Both the position numbers and the translations under genes were made by a program. Positions 8,725 to 17,293 of a stretch of DNA of 64,000 bases are shown here, in pieces (positions within the stretch are counted from its first letter, which is position 1; each line of letters opens with the position of its first letter). Source of the stretch: a bacterium (GTDB lineage: Bacteria; Latescibacterota; Latescibacteria; Latescibacterales; Latescibacteraceae); contig JAJFUH010000112.1 of assembly GCA_021372535.1 (NCBI GenBank), positions 31,426 to 95,425 on the forward strand, in the 5' to 3' direction. A model generated the notes under the pieces. The model was not told the DNA's origin and did no database searches. It worked only from the letters and a program-made list of their open reading frames with translations.

Positions 8725-10500
8725 TTACACGATTTTTTCCGTATCGACAACCATCACGATACGGTTGGTATCCTGCAGAGGAGCATAACCCGCGACCGGA
8801 GGCTGTTCCGTCGCGGATGTGATGGTGCCGTGCGGGAGTACTCTGATACCGATAACACTATCGACACGGGTGCCGGTGATGCGATTCTTCCCCGTGAGCA
8901 CGATTATGCGCTCTTTCAGCGGTTCCCGTGGGCGTTTCGCGGCGCGTGATCCCGGTTTTTTCGCGATATCGACAAGGTGAATGACTGTCTCGCCGTACCG
9001 GAGGACGTTTGCGGGAAGCTTGTCCGTGCCCTGCATGCCCGGCAGAAGCGACGAATGAAGAATCTCCTTTACCGTATCAGCCGGAAAGCCGTAATACACA
9101 TCGTCAACCACGGCGATAACGTATCTCCTGTCATCCCGGGATTCACGGGTGTCAGCCTTCTCTGCTGTTCCCGCAGCAATATCACTGAAATACTTCGTGT
9201 TGACACAGTACAGCGGTTCCGTACCGCCGTCAATTTCAACCGCGTGCCCCAAAATCGGCTCTTTTCCGGAGGATTGTGCGTTCTCCGATACCGTCGCGGA
9301 AAGAAACCGTGAGACGGAGCTCACGAGCAGTCCGGTTCTGGTGTTGGCCCCTTTCAGGACGAGGATACGGGATTGAGGAGTAATGGCGAGTTTCCCGGAA
9401 CCGAGGAGCACTCCCATATCAAAAACAGGGAGATTTTTGTCCGTTATATGAGATATTCCCCCGGGATAAGCCGTTTCAGACGAAACCGGGGATATGCCCG
9501 AAGAATCAGTAATCGAATCGAGTTCGTCCGCAGCGATTCCATATGATTCTTTTCCGGCCTGAAACATGAGTATTTTCATCGTCCCGGTTTGAGGGAAAGA
9601 GGGACGTGTAACCGCAGTTTTCGGCGCCGGCGCGGGTTTTTCGCGTTCCCGTGGCTTTTCTTTTTCTGCCGGAACAGCGATAATTTCAGGTTTTACGGTT
9701 TTTTCCGCTATAATTTCCTGTGCAGGGGATTTCTTTTCGATACGGGTTTCGGGTACTGTTTGTTTCACGGCGGCGGGAGTTATTCCGGCCGTGCCCGACA
9801 TTTCCTTGATGAATGCATCGAAAGTTTCGCGCGGAGTACGCTCGATGTTCAGCAGAGCGGCAGGCTGATCCTTGATCATTTTTCCGACAGCATTGACGAA
9901 TACACGGCGCTGGAACAGGAGCGATTCCCCCTGAAGCGGAAGAGCCACAAAGACATCGCCTGATTCAGCGGGCGCCGTATCGAGACCGAATCCGAAAATG
10001 TTTCTGCCGAATGTTCCTAGTGCATGGGCGGCAGATCGCCCATCCACCGGTTCAGTGTAGAATATCCAGAGATGATATTCACCCTTGCCGCCTTCGGTTA
10101 CCTCGATGAGGGACGGAATATTTTTCCCCTGTAATTCCCCGGCAAACTGTTTTGCCTTGGTAAACGGATGATCGAGCTGGTCGGAAAGAATGAATTTGAC
10201 CACACTCCACGAGGTTTTACCGGATTTGGAAAGCGGATTGACTCTGACCGTGATATCTCCGGCGCAATGCTGAGCGACAGCCTCGTCCAGGGAGATTTCA
10301 GTCCGCTCGAAACGGCCTTCTCCCTCGATCTCGAACGTATCGACCGTCCGGCAGAACACATCAATCATGATATCCGCAGGAATGGAGGATTCGGATGCGC
10401 CCTTGTGCTTCTTTTGGGGCTTTTTTTCGATTATTGTCCGGGCTAAATCCGACCGCTTCGTAAAGTAGTCATCCCTGCTTTTAAACCGTCCCGGGGTCAT
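8725..10500 (-). CDS. Fusion of a degenerate AEP-primase-like domain with two CheW domains
   Basis: A 591-residue protein with three parts. Residues ~84-235 resemble the archaeo-eukaryotic primase domain of TOTE-type systems: SWSVVKFIL, then IPSLIEVTEGGKGEYHLWIF and TEPV, then VFVALPLQGESLLFQRRVFVN. The usual catalytic Asp pair after the tryptophan reads K-F-I, while the histidine before LWIF is kept, so it is probably not an active polymerase. Residues ~236-305 are a Pro/Lys/Glu linker. Residues ~306-440 and ~459-591 are two CheW-like domains (KESYGIAADELDSI with LPVFDMGVLLG; YYGFPADTVKEIL with ETVIHLVDIA). CheW domains join receptors to CheA. The start overlaps the upstream parA-like stop as ATGA. 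No signal or membrane segment. Confidence 0.75.
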   Translation of the reverse strand: MTPGRFKSRDDYFTKRSDLARTIIEKKPQKKHKGASESSIPADIMIDVFCRTVDTFEIEGEGRFERTEISLDEAVAQHCAGDITVRVNPLSKSGKTSWSVVKFILSDQLDHPFTKAKQFAGELQGKNIPSLIEVTEGGKGEYHLWIFYTEPVDGRSAAHALGTFGRNIFGFGLDTAPAESGDVFVALPLQGESLLFQRRVFVNAVGKMIKDQPAALLNIERTPRETFDAFIKEMSGTAGITPAAVKQTVPETRIEKKSPAQEIIAEKTVKPEIIAVPAEKEKPREREKPAPAPKTAVTRPSFPQTGTMKILMFQAGKESYGIAADELDSITDSSGISPVSSETAYPGGISHITDKNLPVFDMGVLLGSGKLAITPQSRILVLKGANTRTGLLVSSVSRFLSATVSENAQSSGKEPILGHAVEIDGGTEPLYCVNTKYFSDIAAGTAEKADTRESRDDRRYVIAVVDDVYYGFPADTVKEILHSSLLPGMQGTDKLPANVLRYGETVIHLVDIAKKPGSRAAKRPREPLKERIIVLTGKNRITGTRVDSVIGIRVLPHGTITSATEQPPVAGYAPLQDTNRIVMVVDTEKIV

Positions 10501-11243
10501 ACAAGCTCCTCGACAAGATTCCGGAAATCCTGCGCGCCGATACTGTCAGGATCGTATTCCATGATACTCTGACCCATTGCGGAGCTTTCACCTATTTTGA
10601 CGTTCCGCCGTATCTTCGTTTTTGCAAGCGTGTCACCGAAAAAGGAGTGAAGCTGTTTCACCATTTCGCCCGCAAGCACCGTATTGGAATACATGGTCGG
10701 TATCACACGGCCGATTTGAAGCCGTGCATTGTAATTATCACGAACCGCATCGATGGTTTCGAGCAGCTTGTTGGTTCCGATGACGCTCAGGTGTTCGCAG
10801 GCCACTGTTATATAGACCTCGTCGCTTGCCACAAGGCCGTTCACCGTGAGCGCGCCGAGGGAAGGCGGGCAATCGATGAGAATGTGGTTAAACCGTTCGG
10901 TCACGGGTTCAAGCGCTTTTTTCAGTCGGCGTTCATATCCGATAGCCGCAAAAATCTCGCGTTCGATGGAAGCGAGCAGGATATTGGATGGCACGAGCCA
11001 AACATTTTTGTGAATAGGCGCGATAACATCCTCGATCACCGCGGTCCCTCTGATGACATCATATACGGTCCGCTCGAACGAATCGGGATCGCTTCCGCAC
11101 CATGATGTCAGGTTACCCTGGGGATCGAGGTCTATAAGGAGAACAGAACGGCCTTTCCGGGCAAGCTCGAATCCTATATTAACCGTACAGGTGGTTTTAC
11201 CTACTCCACCTTTCTGGTTGGCAAATACTGCAATTCTTTTCAT
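10497..11243 (-). CDS. ParA/Soj/MinD-type ATPase
   Basis: A 248-residue deviant Walker-A ATPase: KRIAVFANQKGGVGKTTCTVN at the start, LLIDLDPQGNLTSW (A' motif) and HILIDCPPSLGALTVNGL (Walker B). Such proteins position plasmids, chromosomes or protein arrays using ATP-dependent dimers on DNA. ATG 11243 has GGAGG six bases upstream; the longer reading to 11276 is unsupported. No parB or parS is visible. It is 4-base coupled to the CheW-fusion gene, as in ParC/ParP-type systems that place chemoreceptor arrays, so a role in array or pilus positioning is a reasonable inference. Confidence 0.9.
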   Translation of the reverse strand: MKRIAVFANQKGGVGKTTCTVNIGFELARKGRSVLLIDLDPQGNLTSWCGSDPDSFERTVYDVIRGTAVIEDVIAPIHKNVWLVPSNILLASIEREIFAAIGYERRLKKALEPVTERFNHILIDCPPSLGALTVNGLVASDEVYITVACEHLSVIGTNKLLETIDAVRDNYNARLQIGRVIPTMYSNTVLAGEMVKQLHSFFGDTLAKTKIRRNVKIGESSAMGQSIMEYDPDSIGAQDFRNLVEELV

Positions 11244-11398
11244 GCAACCTCCGCGCCGGTATCTGTCATCCGGCAATATCGCACAATATATCGGACAAAT
11301 GAAAGCCGTCAGATATGCTGAGCGTTCATAACGACATTACCCACATGTATGGGATGAAAACAGTATGAATGGCCGGCGTCCGAACAGCAATTTCATCA

Positions 11399-12607
11399 TT
11401 AACCCTGTACCGCATCGATCATACTGAACATCGGCATGTACATAGCGATGAGCACGCCGCCCATAATAACCGCAAGAATGACGATGATTATAGGTTCCAT
11501 GAGACCTGTCAGAGTCTCGACCGCCGCATTCACTTCTTCGTCATAAAAGTCGGCAATTTTGTTGAGCATCTGATCCAGACCACCCGATTCCTCCCCCACT
11601 GCAACCATCTGGATAACCATGGGCGGGAAAACATTGGTTTCCTTCATCGGCTCGGTAATGGTTTTTCCTTCGGAAATCGCCGTAATCATGCTCTGCAATG
11701 CCCGGCGAATAACCATGTTCGAGGCTGTTTTTGCGGTAATTTCGAGGGCTTCGAGAATTGATACACCACTCGAGAGAAGGGTTCCGAGTGTCCGTGAAAA
11801 CTGGGCAACTGCGCTTTTTTTAGCCAGGTCTCCGAGGGCAGGGATTTTCAGTACCATTTTATCGGTATTGAAACGGCCTTTCGGGGTTTTCCGGTATTTG
11901 ATGAACGCTGTGAAAGCGGCGACTATTACCGCGACAATGGGAAGTATTTTTTTCGGTGTTTTCATGAAATTTGACATATTGACAACTATCTGGGTAGGTG
12001 CGGGAAGTTTCGCGCCTGCATCGAGGAACATCTTCGTAAATACCGGGATGACAAAAATCAGAAGTGCTGCTACGGCGCCGACTGCTACAATCGAAATAAT
12101 GATGGGATACATCATTGCGCCTTTGATTTTACGGTTGAGAGCCGCCGCTTTTTCGAGAAACGAAGCGAGACGCAGCAGGATTGTATCGAGGATACCGCCG
12201 ATTTCGCCGGCAGCGATCATATTGACAAATAATTCGGGAAATACTTTCGGATGTTTTGCCAGGCTGTCGGCAAGTGAATTCCCTGACTCGACGCTTTCGG
12301 TTACGGAAATGAGAACCTTTTTAAAGTTCGGGTTTTCCGACTGTTCGGAAAGAATGTTCAGACACTGTATAAGCGGAAGACCCGCGGAGATCATCGCGGA
12401 AAACTGACGGGCAAAATTGGTGATGTCCTCGGCTTGTACTCCGGTGCCGATCTGTAAACTGAATCCACCTGATTTTTTCTTGACTTTTGTAACGATAATG
12501 CCCTTTGACCGGAGTAATTTGTAGACTTCCTCCTGGCTGGCGGCGGAAATTTCCCCCTTTACTCCTTTACCGCCTCTTGCTTTACCTTCGTATAAGAAAT
12601 CCGGCAT
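11399..12607 (-). CDS. pilC: Type IV pilus assembly inner-membrane protein PilC
   Basis: A 402-residue GspF/PilC family platform protein for type IV pili or type II secretion. The N-terminus (FLYEGKARGGKGVKGEISAAS) and the two repeated T2SSF domains are clear: FARQFSAMISAGLPLIQCL with EIGGILDTIL, and FSRTLGTLLSSGVSILEAL with ESGGLDQML. Three membrane spans are expected (around residues 165-190, 215-235 and 370-395). It follows pilB by about 50 bases in the same direction, the usual order. Confidence 0.93.
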   Translation of the reverse strand: MPDFLYEGKARGGKGVKGEISAASQEEVYKLLRSKGIIVTKVKKKSGGFSLQIGTGVQAEDITNFARQFSAMISAGLPLIQCLNILSEQSENPNFKKVLISVTESVESGNSLADSLAKHPKVFPELFVNMIAAGEIGGILDTILLRLASFLEKAAALNRKIKGAMMYPIIISIVAVGAVAALLIFVIPVFTKMFLDAGAKLPAPTQIVVNMSNFMKTPKKILPIVAVIVAAFTAFIKYRKTPKGRFNTDKMVLKIPALGDLAKKSAVAQFSRTLGTLLSSGVSILEALEITAKTASNMVIRRALQSMITAISEGKTITEPMKETNVFPPMVIQMVAVGEESGGLDQMLNKIADFYDEEVNAAVETLTGLMEPIIIVILAVIMGGVLIAMYMPMFSMIDAVQG

Positions 12608-12659
12608 TTCGGTTTATCCCGCCCGGTGAGTGTTGTCGTTCCGATCCGATTTTCCCTGT

Positions 12660-14333
12660 TTATGCGGTCATTGTCTCACGAATCACTTCTTCATAATCGA
12701 CTATTCCCTGTTTCATCTTGAGAATCGCATCCATACGAAGCGTAAGCATACCGTCCTTGATAGCCTGATCCCTGATGTCGGCTGTCGAACCGCCATCCAG
12801 AACAACCTGTCTGAGCGTGGGGGTCATCAGCATGACTTCATAGGCGCCGATTCTTCCTTTTTTGCCGGTCCCGTTGCATTTCGGACAGCCGACAGGTCCG
12901 TATATGACGTCATCTTTAGTTATATTCAGTTCTTTGTGAAGCTCTTCGGGCACTTTAATGGGTTTTTTACATTCCTTGCAGAGACGGCGTAAAAGCCGCT
13001 GCGCCTGAATGAGGTTTACCGCCGATGCTATCTGGAATGGCGCTATTCCCATATCGATCATACGGGTAACCGTGCTCGGCGCGTCGTTGGTATGGAGAGT
13101 GGAAAGCACAAGGTGTCCGGTCAGGGCTGCTTTCACTGCGATACTGCCGGTATCGATATCACGAATCTCGCCGATCATGATGATATTGGGGTCCTGGCGG
13201 AGAAACGCCTTGAGCGCCGCGGCAAAAGTCATGCCCACCTCGGTACGGACAAGAACCTGATTGATACCGTAAAGATTATATTCCACAGGGTCTTCCGCTG
13301 TCATAATGTTGACACCAATCTGATTGATATGGCTCAGCGCCGAATAAAGCGTGGTGGTTTTTCCCGAACCGGTCGGCCCCGTTACCAGAACCATACCGTA
13401 CGGCGATTCGATAGCATGCAAAAAATCGTGTAATGCTTTCTCAGTGAAACCGAATGTTGTGAGGTCAAGGGTAAGATTGCCCTGGTCGAGAATACGCATG
13501 ACGATCTTTTCACCAAACAGCGTCGGGAGTGTCGATACACGGAACTCGACAGATTTTGAGGGCATACGGATTTTAATACGGCCGTCCTGGGGAACGCGGC
13601 GCTCGGATATATCGAGATCGCTCATAATCTTGACTCTCGATATAACCGCGGCTTTGAGTTTATTGGGAAGTGGAGGCATTTCCTGCAAAACACCATCGAG
13701 ACGGAATCTGACACGGACCTCTTTTTCGAAAGGCTCGATGTGGATGTCCGATACACCCTTCTTGACCGCATCGACGAGGATGGAGTTTACGAGACGTACC
13801 AACGGCGCGTCGTCGGCATGGACACCCTCGACCTCCTCCTCGGTTTCCTCGACGACCTCGAGATCCGAGCCCTCGAAATCACTGAGAATGCTCGACATTT
13901 CCTCGGTTGTTTTATATATCTTGTCAATAATAGTACGAATCGAGCTTTCGGTTGCTATAAACGGTTCAATTTTATATCCGGTGATGAGCTTTATCGAATC
14001 AAGGGCGAACATATTGGTGGGATCGGATATTGCCACCTTGAGTGTTTTCCCGTCACGGGAAAAGGCAATGACCTGAAATTTGATCGCTACTTCAGCGGGT
14101 ATGATATTGACAACATCCTCGTCGATCTCATCGAGCTTCAGCTCGACGATTTTTATGCCCAGCTGCTTGGCAAGCGCGCTGTAAAGATCATGTTCGTTAA
14201 CATATCCGAGCTCAATCAGGTTACCGCCAAGGTTTCCGCCCTTTTCCCGCTGCCGCTTGAGTGCATCCTCAAGCTGCTGCACCGATATTTTCTTGTCCTT
14301 GACAAGAAGATTGCCGATTCGCGCCTCAGCCAT
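12660..14333 (-). CDS. pilB: Type IV pilus extension ATPase PilB
   Basis: A 557-residue secretion ATPase of the GspE/PilB family. It has an N-terminal MshEN domain (about 1-150), Walker A GPTGSGKTTTLYSAL at ~319, Walker B/Asp box IMIGEIRDIDTGSIAVKAAL, the His box LSTLHTNDAPSTVTRM, and a four-cysteine zinc motif (CKECKK...CPKCNG) near the C-terminus. An acidic linker (VVEETEEEVEGVHADDA) joins the N and ATPase domains. The full-length MshEN domain suggests pili rather than a retraction ATPase (PilT). GGGGGTGA precedes the ATG. The upstream region is AT-rich and may hold the operon promoter. Confidence 0.94.
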   Translation of the reverse strand: MAEARIGNLLVKDKKISVQQLEDALKRQREKGGNLGGNLIELGYVNEHDLYSALAKQLGIKIVELKLDEIDEDVVNIIPAEVAIKFQVIAFSRDGKTLKVAISDPTNMFALDSIKLITGYKIEPFIATESSIRTIIDKIYKTTEEMSSILSDFEGSDLEVVEETEEEVEGVHADDAPLVRLVNSILVDAVKKGVSDIHIEPFEKEVRVRFRLDGVLQEMPPLPNKLKAAVISRVKIMSDLDISERRVPQDGRIKIRMPSKSVEFRVSTLPTLFGEKIVMRILDQGNLTLDLTTFGFTEKALHDFLHAIESPYGMVLVTGPTGSGKTTTLYSALSHINQIGVNIMTAEDPVEYNLYGINQVLVRTEVGMTFAAALKAFLRQDPNIIMIGEIRDIDTGSIAVKAALTGHLVLSTLHTNDAPSTVTRMIDMGIAPFQIASAVNLIQAQRLLRRLCKECKKPIKVPEELHKELNITKDDVIYGPVGCPKCNGTGKKGRIGAYEVMLMTPTLRQVVLDGGSTADIRDQAIKDGMLTLRMDAILKMKQGIVDYEEVIRETMTA

Positions 14334-14629
14334 AGGAAATATTCACCCCCTGATTCAGAAAAAATCCGGTTTCCGTTATCTTGAACCTGTATTGATAAAA
14401 TATATAAAAAACGTCAAAAAGCAAAAAAATAATATTTTATGAGTTTTAATAGTTTTTTTTATAACGCACAGTCAGGAAACGTAATAATTCATTATTTAAC
14501 AATTTGATAGCACTATCAATAATACGATGTGCCGTTCATGCCAGAATTTATTTATCCGTGAAACAGTTCGGCATATTCAACAGATACATGCTTTATTCCC
14601 CGGTTCGCACGGATAATCCTGACTGATTA
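14334..14629. other. AT-rich intergenic region upstream of pilB
   Basis: About 300 bases without a gene. It holds a perfect inverted repeat TTGATAG-CA-CTATCAA at 14504-14519, which could be an operator or a chance feature. Its TTGAT half-sites recall FNR/CRP sites, but the half-sites are six bases apart instead of four. No clear sigma-70 promoter or hairpin terminator was found. Confidence 0.5.
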
Positions 14630-15508
14630 TCAGACAAGTACCTCAAACAGTTTATGCCTTCCGGTGAATCCTTTTAAATCGAAAAAGCCGATACACCGGG
14701 TTTTTATCTGGGTATCGTTCGAAATCATTTTTTGCACCGTTTCCGCGATGAAGATACGGTCCGATCTTGGCATGTCGTCCTTTTTAATACCCATAACCGT
14801 TTGATGCATATCGTCGATTTTAACCGATTCGACGCGAAAAGCCATATCGACAGCCATACCCCGGCGGTCACCATCGGGAAGCTTGAAAGTCTCGCCGTAA
14901 TTGATACCGATCCGGACACGGATTCCGGCGGATGATTTCTGTTCCTTCAGGTCGGTTAAAAAGCCGATAGCCAGATTGACCGCGGGTTTAACCTTGCTGA
15001 AAACGAGCATGAAACCGTCACCGGTATTTTTTATGAATTCCGCGGGATTTTCCTTGAGATTTTTTTTCAGACAGAGCAGCAGAGTATTTTTCACTTTACT
15101 GGCGATACGGTCACCGACAAGCTGGGCGATATTCGAGGAACCGACCATATCGATAACGACGATTGCTTCGGGTGTTGTTTCCATCGCGGAATCGGGTTCG
15201 GCAAACCGCTCTTCGGTGCGCCGCGACACTTTCAGAAACGTATGCCCGAGTCTGAAAATATCTCCCGGATTGACCACTACGGGAGCGGTGACCGGATCGC
15301 CAAGAAGAAACGTGCCGTTCTTGCTTTTACTGTCCTGAAGGGTAATCACCCCGTCTTCAGCTACCTCCAGCACGGCGTGGGTACCCGATATATATTTATC
15401 ATCGGGTAAAACAATATTTGATTCGGAGGAACGGCCGATGCTGTATGTGCCGGGTATCAGGGTTGTCCGTGTACCCTCTTTTTCGCCATTCAGAATAAAT
15501 AAATACAT
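14630..15508 (-). CDS. FHA domain - class III nucleotidyl cyclase protein
   Basis: A 292-residue cytosolic signalling protein. Residues ~1-95 are an FHA phosphothreonine-binding domain (YSIGRSSESNIVLPD, SGTHAVL, SKSKNGTFL). Residues ~115-292 are a class III adenylate/guanylate cyclase domain: VVIDMVGSS carries the first metal Asp, FIKNTGDGFMLVF the second metal Asp with the adenine-type lysine, and MAVDMAFRVES the transition-state region, where the usual Asn is Asp but the Arg remains. It therefore may make cAMP at altered activity. It is divergent from the FHA-membrane/PP2C pair and close to the Ser/Thr kinase, a likely source of phosphothreonine ligands. Confidence 0.88.
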   Translation of the reverse strand: MYLFILNGEKEGTRTTLIPGTYSIGRSSESNIVLPDDKYISGTHAVLEVAEDGVITLQDSKSKNGTFLLGDPVTAPVVVNPGDIFRLGHTFLKVSRRTEERFAEPDSAMETTPEAIVVIDMVGSSNIAQLVGDRIASKVKNTLLLCLKKNLKENPAEFIKNTGDGFMLVFSKVKPAVNLAIGFLTDLKEQKSSAGIRVRIGINYGETFKLPDGDRRGMAVDMAFRVESVKIDDMHQTVMGIKKDDMPRSDRIFIAETVQKMISNDTQIKTRCIGFFDLKGFTGRHKLFEVLV

Positions 15509-15858
15509 GACTGCCTGTACCGTTTTTTAAGAAATTGACGTTAAAAAAGATATTTCAATATATCCGTTTATTTGTGAAATTGTCAACCGGTATGTGTTGT
15601 TAAAAGAACGCCGAAACCACCTTTTCACGAGAGCGATGTAAAAAATGCTTTGATTTATTGCCATTACGGGCATGTATAACGTCGCTTCAGGATGTCGGCT
15701 GACAGCATTACGGAATATTTAAGGGATTTATTATCAGGATTTTCAGACTGTTTCTAATATAAAGCATAAAGAAAAAGCTTGACAAGCATAAATATAAAAA
15801 ATATAGTTCCATATGAAAAAGTACGCTAATAAATTCATTTATTTTTGGAGTAACCACT
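15509..15858. other. Divergent intergenic region between two FHA genes
   Basis: A 350-base AT-rich stretch between the FHA-cyclase gene (leftward) and the FHA-membrane gene (rightward). It contains the sigma-70-like promoter at 15779-15807. No other gene, hairpin or repeat stands out. Confidence 0.6.
15779..15807 (+). promoter_or_regulatory. Strong sigma-70-like promoter for the FHA-PP2C pair
   Basis: A perfect TTGACA at 15779-15784, a 17-base spacer and TATAGT at 15802-15807, about 50 bases before the ATG of the FHA-membrane gene. This is the clearest sigma-70 match in the window. Confidence 0.7.
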
Positions 15859-16401
15859 ATGGAAGAAGACTGGCGTATCACACTGAGTTGCCTTGAATCG
15901 CCCGATCCGTCATTTGTCGGAACCCAGAAAGTATTCACACAATCTCCAATCAACATCGGACGCGCCGAAAACAGCGATATGGTAATACCGGATCTGGCTG
16001 TGTCGCGAAACCACGCAATACTCAGGATCACGGCGGATTATACACGTGTTTTTATTACCGATATGAGCACCCATGGGACAGAAGTTTCCGGGAAAGTCGT
16101 TCCAAAAGGCAGGGGCAGCGGTTTCACCCTCGAGAATGGCGATACGATCAAGCTGGGAGAAACCGTGTTACAATACGAGTTGAAACTGAAAACGAGTGTT
16201 CAATCCACCATGGTCGGTAAAATTGACCGGAGTTTCCTTGATAAGCCCCCCGAGCCGGTTGTTGCCGAAAAAATCGAAGAACCGGTAATACCGTTAAAAA
16301 CCGTCGCACCCGCTGCCGCCCAAAAGAATTTTAACCCGATTTATCTCGGCATAATCATTATCAGCCTCGCGCTTATCATATACCTGTTAATAAAAGGCTG
16401 A
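15859..16401 (+). CDS. FHA domain protein with C-terminal membrane anchor
   Basis: A 180-residue protein. The N-terminal ~110 residues are an FHA domain (INIGRAENSDMVIPD, SRNHAIL, STHGTEV), expected to bind phosphothreonine. A Pro/Val/Glu linker (about 125-155) leads to one C-terminal hydrophobic helix (IYLGIIIISLALIIYLLI) with a short Lys-Gly tail, giving a tail-anchored protein with the FHA domain in the cytoplasm. GGAG precedes the ATG by eight bases. It lies 46 bases before the PP2C gene and probably shares its transcript; the nearby kinase is the likely partner. Confidence 0.88.
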   Translation: MEEDWRITLSCLESPDPSFVGTQKVFTQSPINIGRAENSDMVIPDLAVSRNHAILRITADYTRVFITDMSTHGTEVSGKVVPKGRGSGFTLENGDTIKLGETVLQYELKLKTSVQSTMVGKIDRSFLDKPPEPVVAEKIEEPVIPLKTVAPAAAQKNFNPIYLGIIIISLALIIYLLIKG

Positions 16402-16447
16402 TATTCACGAAATTGAGCACGATTTCCTTTTCAGGAGAAACCATAGA

Positions 16448-17293
16448 ATGGTTACCATGACAACCGCGGGTTTGACAGACACCGGCATGTCCAGAACAAA
16501 TAATGAAGATACGTATTTAACTGATAAATCATTGCTTATCGTGGCGGATGGTATGGGCGGAGCCGCGGCGGGTGAAGTTGCAAGCCAGCTTGCGGTAGAA
16601 GAGATATCAAAAAAACTCAGGGGAACAGTGTATGTTTCGGACGACCAGATACGGAAAGCATTTAACGACGCCATCTGGAATGCCGATGCAACAATAAAAG
16701 AACGTACCCGTAAAAATCCCGATCTCAGAGGGATGGGAACGACCATAATGGCCGCTCTCCATCTCGGCGACCGTCTTCTTATAGGATTTGTGGGTGACTC
16801 ACGCGCGTATATCGTCACTCAGAAAAATCAGGATTCTCCTGCCTCGTCACGGCCCGATGTTCCGAAAGTCGATACAAATGCCGCAACCGCAATCTTACAG
16901 AAAATCACCGATGACTTTCAGCCTTCATCTAAGGAAAAAGGAAGCATCCAGCGTATAACGAACGATCATTCTGTTGTCATGGAACTTGTCAATTCCGGTG
17001 TCATACAGGAAGATGATATCCGCACCCATCCCATGAGAAACCGAATCACACGGTGTGTGGGGAATCTGACCGATAAGGGTCCCGACTTTGTCTGGCATAC
17101 CATAGCCAATGACGATACGCTTATTTTGTGTTCGGACGGATTATGGGAAATGATTCACGAAGACCTGATTTTCGCCATCGTGAAATCGTCGAAAACTGTC
17201 GAAGAAATGTGCAAGCGGCTTATCAATGCGGCAAATGATGCCGGCGGAGCCGATAACATCACCGTCATCACGGCTCAATTCAAAAAGCAGTAA
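16448..17293 (+). CDS. PP2C-family serine/threonine protein phosphatase
   Basis: A 281-residue PPM phosphatase, expected to reverse the kinase encoded opposite. Metal and catalytic motifs are present: SRTNNEDTY, LLIVADGMGGAAAGE, GMGTTIMAAL, GFVGDSRAYIV, LILCSDGLWEM and GGADNITVI. Between GDSRAYIV and the ITNDHSVV strand is an insert of about 45 residues, hydrophilic and Ser/Pro/Asp-rich, where bacterial Stp-type enzymes usually have only a few residues. The start has AGGAGA at about ten bases; a second ATG lies three codons on. Its TAA abuts the stop codon of the convergent kinase gene with no base between. Confidence 0.93.
   Translation: MVTMTTAGLTDTGMSRTNNEDTYLTDKSLLIVADGMGGAAAGEVASQLAVEEISKKLRGTVYVSDDQIRKAFNDAIWNADATIKERTRKNPDLRGMGTTIMAALHLGDRLLIGFVGDSRAYIVTQKNQDSPASSRPDVPKVDTNAATAILQKITDDFQPSSKEKGSIQRITNDHSVVMELVNSGVIQEDDIRTHPMRNRITRCVGNLTDKGPDFVWHTIANDDTLILCSDGLWEMIHEDLIFAIVKSSKTVEEMCKRLINAANDAGGADNITVITAQFKKQ

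Noticed and set aside
10647-11105. Open frame opposite the ParA gene
   Set aside because: It has no ribosome site or family features and mirrors a clearly conserved gene.
14504-14519. FNR/CRP binding site before pilB
   Set aside because: The inverted repeat is perfect, but the TTGAT and ATCAA half-sites are six bases apart rather than four, so I kept it only as an unassigned repeat.
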